A stretch of DNA of 64,000 nt from Rhynchonema sp. JSB1_4 (taxonomy: Eukaryota > Nematoda > Chromadorea > Monhysterida > Xyalidae): positions 1 to 64,000 of the forward strand of contig JASAMV010001438.1 of assembly GCA_030248065.1 (NCBI GenBank), given 5' to 3'. The translations under genes were made by a program, and so were the position numbers. This document shows positions 57,002 to 64,000 of this stretch, one piece after another. A model generated the notes under the pieces. That model worked only from the letters and a program-made list of their open reading frames with translations, was not told the origin of the DNA and did no database searches. The first letter of the stretch is position 1. Each line of letters begins with the position of its first letter.

Positions 57002-60000
57002 ATGACCTCACGCCTAAGCTTCCGCCGAAAAGCGCCGAGTCCGCCTCCGCCCGCGTTCGGTGGCGTGTACTGCGGCCCGGCGAGTGACTATTACAACCCG
57101 CCACCAAAGCCGGACTCGGAAACCAGCGGTTCTAAACGGGGCTCGTCGCGAAAGAAAAAGCAGGACAAAGAGAAAGCCGGCAGCTCTGATATTGAACCAA
57201 AACGTTCGTCGTTTATCCGCGGCAAAAGTCCTCCGCCGTCAGCTAGCGGATTAGTGCCTAAATTTGACCCAATGGCCACGTCAAGACCCGATCCTGAATC
57301 GGTCTACTATGAGCCTAGACCGGCGCCCAAAGCCCCGCCTGAAGAGAAACCGGTGAAAGGTGCATATAATTAGGCAGACTAAAGTGCTGGTTGGAAGCTG
57401 GAAACTCAGCTTTGTCTTGCAATTTCAGGCAAAACCAAGTGCGGCGTGTGCAACAAAAAATGCACCGGTGACATACTACGGGCCGATGACAAGTACTTCC
57501 ACATAACGTGCTTTGTGTGCAAAAGTGAGTTTTCGACATTTTCGCATTTTGAAAAAAAATTGTTTGTCTTGTTTTCATGTATGTTTAGGCGGTCTTTTAC
57601 GAATAACTATAGGATATCCAAATATTGCCCATTTTCAATCAAGGATATCTTTTCTGACAATACTATCCTGACTTACACAACGAGTTATTACTGAATCACC
57701 CGAAAAGTATAATACTATAGCAATTCAATGTATCAATGTTGCGTTTCACGCGCATTAGTTAGTCGCGCTACAGCGTCCGGTTTTGGTTTTCCAACCAAAA
57801 TATAACCCTGCATACTAGTCCGAAGTTGGAACTGGATGGAAGTATGTGTGTCAGCAAAATTCAGTGTTTGGTAGTGAAAAACTGAAATGTGTTGTCTGTT
57901 ATAAACCCACGTTCAGTCAAATACAACGCTGACGGCAGCTGTCCACATTTTATTTATGTCCATCTGGTGATATTATATAACAGGGGGAAAGGGATTGAGT
58001 CAGAACAAAGTCTCGAGCGAAACGATGTTTTTCGTTATACGAACAGCAGAATGTTTGGTCTTGTCTGAAACGGGCTCCTCATTTCCTTTTTTAGAATTGT
58101 GAATCCAAATCTTTTAGTAATTTACGGCGGGGCCCAGCAACTCTCGAACAGGTTGTATACTGTAAAATTCCTGGCTACACAAACACAATTTGAGCAAATA
58201 ACGCATTCCAATTGTAATGCAATCTAAACCCAATTCGGGAAACGAGTGTGGAAGAAAATTTGTGTGCGTGTAATGTTTTCACATCAATTTACCAACAGTG
58301 CAATTTCCTTCGCGCCTGTATTTCACAGCGCCCTTTCTCCTCACATATGCGAGTCGTGTATCACATTATTGTAATGACCTCTCTGAGCGGCGTTCGAGAG
58401 GATCTTTGGGACAATAAAAGAACTTCTGATTGTCAGGATGGGGAAAAATCCCAAATTTTTGTTCATTTCTGCATGTACGGAAGAAATCGTGGCATTTTCC
58501 TGGACAAAATTTCTGTGCTAATAGAAAACACATTCACCTCAGAATGCTGGTTTTGGCGTGAAGAGTTTTCGAACATAAAGACGAAAGCGCATCACCATAA
58601 GAGCAACGCGCAAGGGACGGGGTTTCAGCAATTACTGGCCCAATGTCCAAACCCGAAGCATTGTGTGTGCGTACATACATTGTGACGGATACAGAAAGGG
58701 GCTTATAAAAGCAGTAAACAAACCAAGACACAACCAAACTATAACACTGCGCGTTCGCTCACGCAGCTCAAAGGCTCTATCTGTGGAAATGTTTTGATAT
58801 CTGGGGCATTTGGCTTCTTCTTATGTCAGCTCAGCTCTAAGCGGCGGTGACTAACCAAAAGGAGTCGAAAAGGGTATGGGTACTCTCTCGTTCCATTGGA
58901 GTGATTTCAACACTCCACGGAGTGTTAAAAACACTCCCCAATCGAACAATACCCGCCGGAGTGTTTTTAACACTCCAAGGAGTGTTGAGGACCACTCCGA
59001 AATGGGAGTGGTTTGATCGCTGTGGAGTGCTTTCAAAAGCACGTGCTAAAACACTACAACGGAGTGTTTTCTTTTGTTTGTCGCGAAAAATGATGCAGGT
59101 CAAAAAGCAACAGCAAATACCAAAATGAAAGCAGGACTTTATTTCAAAAATAAACAATGAAACAATTGCTGTCCCGTGACGCATTGCTGAGCACAAGAGA
59201 TTGACTAAAAGGAAAACGATGCACAGTATTTTACCTAAAAACAAAACACGTACCTAGGTAACGTTCTGACTTATGTATCACCTCAAATTTTGACCAGCAC
59301 AAGCAATGATAGAAATACCGCAAAATCCTAAATACAAAGGGGGCTCTATTTTTTCACTGACCCCATTTTGGGGGCTGTATTCCGGGGGCTCTATTCCGAA
59401 GGGGCTCTATACTTTCACTGCCCTAAATGTGAAAAATTTCATTTGGGGGTCCTATCCCGGGGAGCTGCATTCTGGGGGATTAGTTTTTACGGTAATGAGA
59501 CTTGCAGAATGGATCAGCAATAAAAAATAACAACAAACCATACACTGACAAACTAAATAATTAAAAATAGAGAGATACAACGAACAGTATCAAAGAATAA
59601 CAAAGTAAAAAAACAACGAAACAAGTATCAAAGCGAAGGCTTGTGTGGCTACGAACGGCTGGCATAACGTAGAGGAGATCAGCACACGTTTGAAAGCGCT
59701 GAGAGCCGCGATTCTGCAAAATTGTATCCATTATTCGGTGTTCCGCAATTTTCCAGACCCGGAAGTTCAAACCAGGCAATATCGGGCCCGGAAATTCCTT
59801 GTCTGGCTGCAGCCCATAGGCTGATTTAGGGCGGGCACGGGGCCCAATGCTGGTGGTAGTCTGGAGCGGACGTGCTGTACCGGGCTCAGAGAGGAGGGAT
59901 GCCTACTGCACCAGAGCCGACGACTAGGGAGGGTTGGGGGTTTGGGGGGTTAGGTTTGAACATTTGCGCGCCACATTTTATGGTATTCGCGGCCCAGAAA

Positions 60001-62685
60001 GCTCCGGATTGAAAATACTCGTCAGATGAAACTATTGTCATGCATCAGAAAAGTCGAGTTGTGAAATGGCGAAATTTGTTCCAAAAAAACCAACCTTCTT
60101 TCAGTCAATCCTCGCCAAGATAGCTGAAGCAGCAGCACCATTGACGTCAGAAACTCGGTCCAATCGTTTGCAGAACGTAATCAATTATATTTTCGCAAGG
60201 CTCACGACATAAAAAATGCTAAGAAACACCAAAGACCAATTATGGAACAGTACATGCCCTGCTCCCAAAAATAATCTCAAAATAGCGTGAATATTTTTTT
60301 CTTTTTATCGAGTGGTTTCCCAAGCGGAGTGTTTCACAATCACTCCAAAATCAGAGTGTCGAAGCTGAATCACTCCGCAACGTGTTTAAAAAACTCCACA
60401 GAGTTTTTTTCTGGGTTACTCCACATCGGAGTGTTTTAAATCACTCCAAAGGGACGAGAGAGTAGTTTGTTTATCGGAAAGCAGAGATAAAGTTGCGTTT
60501 GTGCACGTTATAATGGTCGCTGCGGGCTTTAATGAATAAGAAATGAGCTGCGAACGAAACATATTCAGCTGTTCCCAAAGTACACACTTGCGGCCAATTT
60601 GGAGCAGAATTTCGCTTTGGTACTGCGACTTTGATGGGGGAGGCGGTTGTTTTTGAGTGTGAAACGGTGGACACTAGGGCTAAACCCAACTCAACAAAAA
60701 CAGCAAGGCCATCTCAGTTAACCAACACATCGATTGCATAATAAACGATACATCCAGTGAAACAGGTCGAATCAAGAAAACCACATACTGTACGTATTGA
60801 TTTTTTGGCGCACAGGTGGAATAACGGCATCACAAAAACACTGTTTCAGACCACTCCACCCACAGCAAAATGCTCAAAGAATCCGTTTCCAAAACAATTT
60901 CAGGTGATAATTTTTCCTCAATATTCCAGCATGCAACCGTCAGCTGTCTGAGCTGGGCTTTTTCGAGTACGGCGGTCACTACTACTGTCCGAGCGACTAC
61001 CAGACGCAGTTCGGTAGGAAATGTCCACGATGCGGCCAGTTCGCCGAGGGTGTCGTTATCGAATGCGAGGGCATGACATTCCACCAGAAATGTTTCACGT
61101 GCTCGCGATGCAAGTTAGTGTGTGACTACTGTACGTGATCAAAAATTTTTGGCGCCAAGGTGTCAGGGAATTATTCATGAGGCAAGGCAGTTTTTCCGTT
61201 TGGAATGTAGTGTTTTGCGACAGCGCTGGCGTGTACTGTGCGCAGATCTACAATGGAAACACTTAGCTAATTTTACGCTGGTCGAACTTTGGTAATAGTG
61301 CATTTCTGTTGTAGAATATGGCTCTCAAACAATAACTGCCTTTGCTTTGCCGTGGTCTTACCGTTGTTCTAGCCTTCCAACCTTGCCCACGAGCTTCTGA
61401 AGACAGCACAGATTTGCAAAAAAGATCCTTGAAGTTTGATAATTTTCCGGCAAGCCTTTGGTTCAGTTGCGCAGGGATGGTATCGCAGTTCATATTTGGT
61501 ATTGGTTAAAAGTAAATTAAAAAATTTCTCGTTAATTTGCAGAAAACAATTCAAAGCGGGCGAAAAGGTGACCACAAACAATCGGGAGCATCTCTGTCAA
61601 CGTTGCGTCGTACCGGTGGCCAAGGTTGGATCCCACTATATTTTAAGTGATAATATATTTCTAAGATTTTAAAGTCCCTAAGGGCTCCACCAGATAGACC
61701 CGAAACCCGAAATCCGAAACATAATTTTTTCTATGTCCATGTTTCGGGTTTCGGGTTTTGAAAAAAAAACCCGAAACCCGAAACACAAAGCATGATCATC
61801 GAAAATGTTTCGGTCTTGCCACTTGTAGCTGACGTGCCCAATTTATTCGGTCAGTCGAAACATTTTCGATTATCATGCTTCTTGTTTCGGGTTTCGGGTT
61901 TTTTTTTCAAAACCCGAAGCCCGAAACATGGACATAGAAAAAATTTATATTTCGTGTTTCGGGTTTCGGGTCTATCTGGTGGAGCCCTAATTTTGTAGGT
62001 GAAACCCACGCAGCAGCAACGGCCAATTGAGGAGCCGAGGCCGATTTCGCCACCTTGTGAAACATCTTCACCAACCAGTTGGTTACGGTTTTGCCTCATA
62101 GAGAATTTGCGTTAGTTGCCAGGCGGACAGTGATGACAAAATCAACTGTTTTTGTCAGAACTCCCAGGCGATGACTCGGACCTGCTCCTTTCAAAACAAC
62201 ATTATGATTTTAATTGAATTTTCATTGCAGCGTGCGCCGAATGCAATCAGATAATTCACAGCGGTCAGGTGCTTTTGGCATTGGATTGTCAATGGCATAT
62301 TTGGTGCTTCAAATGCACGCTCTGTCACTCAGTATTGCACGGCGAATACGTGGCAAAGTCTGTCTGTTTTTCTTTTAATTTGTATTTATATTTTTCTTTT
62401 TAATTTATTTTTTTTTCGTTTGTTTCAGAGATGGCAAACCATATTGCATTCGAGATTACAATCAGACGTTCGGTGTCAAGTGCTATGAATGCGGACATTA
62501 CATCGCCGGCAGAGTGCTGCAGGTGAATTGATTGATTGATTCATGCAAAAAAAGTCAATACCAAATCAACAAATTACCCGAATTCAATACCCCACAGGCC
62601 GGCCAGTATCAGTTCCATCCGACGTGCGCGTGCTGCGCGCGTTGTGGCGATGCATTTAGTGACGGGGAGGAAATGTACATGCAAG
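57002..62685 (+). CDS. abLIM/UNC-115-type actin-binding LIM protein, 3' end outside the window
   Basis: Cytoskeletal adaptor: four LIM zinc-binding domains, and in full-length relatives a C-terminal villin headpiece that binds F-actin. Visible exons: 57002-57359, 57429-57524, 60930-61113, 61543-61624, 61999-62056, 62231-62357, 62429-62522, 62598-62685 (362 codons, open at the right). Exon 1 is a basic Pro/Ser/Lys-rich N-terminus (MTSRLSFRRKAPSPPPP). LIM1 runs from CGVCNKKC through YYCPSDYQTQFG, LIM2 from CPRCGQF to HLCQRC, LIM3 from CAECNQIIHSGQ to YCIRDYNQTFG, LIM4 from CYECGHYIAG to GEEMYMQ. The match to abLIM is strong (GQVLLALDCQWHIWCFKC, GEEMYMQG). The exon completing LIM4 is not found before 64000. 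Introns 2 and 4 carry transposons. Confidence 0.9.
58883..60462. mobile_element. 1.58-kb TIR element with ACTCC/GGAGT arrays (TA site)
   Basis: Tips CTCTCTCGTTCCATTGGAGT at the left and the complement of CTCTCTCGTCCCTTTGGAGT at the right, TA on both sides, in abLIM intron 2. Left (58900-59060) and right (60320-60450) subterminal regions carry about a dozen GGAGTG motifs in both orientations, e.g. CACTCCACGGAGTG. A separate GGGGGCTCTATTCC repeat cluster sits at 59338-59490. No transposase frame. Confidence 0.85.
61682..61987. mobile_element. Hairpin element with CCCGAAA stem motifs, TAA duplication
   Basis: Ends GGGCTCCACCAGATAGACCC and complement, TAA on both sides (61679-61681, 61988-61990). 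Stems are built from ACCCGAAACCCGAAA words; TTTTTTCTATGTCC separates the stem arms. The right target duplication lies eight bases before the abLIM acceptor used at 61999. Confidence 0.9.
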
Positions 62686-64000
62686 GTGGGTTATGGGAAC
62701 CGCCGGGTACTGTAATTCTGGCATACGATTGGTTGTTGTGTCATGCCCTTCATGCTGTCCCCATATCCCACAAAGTTGTTGGCTTTGGAAATGCTGAGGA
62801 GCTCTTTCCGCACAGCTCGCAATGGACGCCAATGTCTGAGATTAGTATCTGAACGATGGAAAATTAATCAACGAAAAATATACAGCAAAGAAGATACAAA
62901 AACAGGCACGCGCAAATGAAAATTAGCAGTCATCAGCCGCTTGCAAAGATGCAGTATGAAGACATGTCCACGTCAACCAGAAACAAGCGCACGCAACTTT
63001 GCAGCGCCGATGAGTTTTTGATTGCGATGATGCGAACCCAGCATAACGACTTGTCTACTAATCACTCTCGTCTTAATTTTCCAATACGAAAACCAGGCGG
63101 ATTTTTGTGTAGCTTGCCATAAGTGCGACATTATGTGTCAGTGAGAGAGACGCCCGTTTCCTGTGGTTTGAGACGCTCCTTGCATTCTGACATGTCAAAA
63201 CATCTGGTCATATTGCCTGACTGGTTGCTGGTTTCAAACTGCACGCAGTCTCTTTGAGCTCACACAGAGATCCCGACGCCAGCCTGTTATTCCAAAGCCC
63301 CGAATCAAGTGCGTGAGTCTGGCTTTGTGAATGAAAATAAATGGTGGTCGGTTTGGTCCGGTCTTGTCTTGATAGAGCGTGACTTGTTGCTATTGATAGT
63401 ATTTCACATTTTAGATGGTACTATGTTTTACCCGACCCAAGTCGAAATTAGTGCCATTATATGTAGTGGTGTGGCGAAACATCAACATTGGTGTGTTACA
63501 ATAATGTATGTATGTACGTGATCAAAGCAAGGACCGGTCACAAAGTTTGATACCGGATCTACATATGTATGTGGCTGGCTTGTTTGGTGGCTTTATGCGC
63601 GCACGAAAGAACCCCAGAGCGCCGTTCCCAAGCAAGTTATTATGATCCATCGCCGCTGGCAGAAGTTTTTTGAAGGTGGGATTTTTGGACGCATACAATT
63701 TTTCAGTTTTGAGTTTGAGAAATGGCATGAAATAGCACTACAACAACAATTTGGGACAAATACAAATTTGGAATCAATAGGAAAATGCATTTTTTTCACA
63801 ATACGCAAATAATCATCATACATTGAAACAGCGGGTTGTTTTTATCCTTGTAGCGATATAATTCGAGAAGGGAGCTGAAGCAATTTTCTCTCTGCAGCTG
63901 TGCTTATAAAAACCGGTGCAATACAGCTTACTGGCGCACTTTTCTCACAAAACGCAAAAATTTGCTGAGATTTGCGCATTGTCAAAGGAGTCCTACCGTA
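62686..64000. other. abLIM intron continuing beyond the window
   Basis: No exon matching the expected end of LIM4 (a WHPDC-type motif) is found on the + strand. Nothing else recognisable. Confidence 0.5.

Overview
The window is animal nuclear DNA. It has spliced genes with many small GT-AG introns, recognisable metazoan families (a myostatin/GDF8-type TGF-beta ligand, HIPK, abLIM/UNC-115, CTLD-PAN secreted proteins), long untranslated stretches and a heavy load of small inverted-repeat transposons. No bacterial operon signal is present. I rebuilt the gene models by hand from reading frame, intron phase and family alignment. The gene set fits a bilaterian, probably an invertebrate, but nothing here fixes the phylum.

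Layout. On the + strand at 0.7-4.0 kb is a nine-exon myostatin/myoglianin-like precursor (399 aa). At 5.0-6.8 kb is a six-exon multi-pass membrane protein that looks like a very divergent Bax inhibitor-1 (295 aa). On the - strand from 26.4 down to 9.56 kb is a 32-exon homeodomain-interacting protein kinase (1561 aa), with an AT-rich 3' UTR reaching about 7.36 kb. From 26.4 to 34.9 kb I find no convincing gene; it holds degenerate open frames and several mobile elements, one with a perfect 8-bp target duplication and one a perfect 121-bp inverted repeat. From 34.97 to 47.78 kb on the - strand lie two tandem paralogous genes, each encoding signal peptide, C-type lectin-like domain and PAN/apple domain (279 and 273 aa). 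Intron 1 of the first copy carries a roughly 4.4-kb element with an unknown 658-codon ORF. Intron 3 of the second carries a 1.65-kb foldback element between TTAA sites. From 47.8 to 52.7 and 53.3 to 57.0 kb nothing is coding that I can support. At 57.0 kb the abLIM/UNC-115 gene begins on the + strand and runs off the right edge after the start of LIM domain 4; a likely alternative first exon sits at 52.73 kb.

How the parts relate. The host genes are unrelated in pathway: secreted growth factor, ER-type membrane protein, nuclear kinase, secreted lectin-like proteins and an actin-binding LIM protein. Two features tie the region together. First, about 20 non-autonomous inverted-repeat elements sit mostly in introns, and several of them have arrays of one short motif in both orientations near their ends. 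Second, the 8-mer ATGTTTCA (or its complement TGAAACAT) occurs 33 times where about two to three are expected, often at splice acceptors. The strongest candidates for something undescribed are this motif, the element carrying the 658-aa ORF, the set of hairpin elements with unrelated stems but a similar loop, and an 87-nt HIPK intron that consists almost entirely of an antisense tRNA-like sequence.
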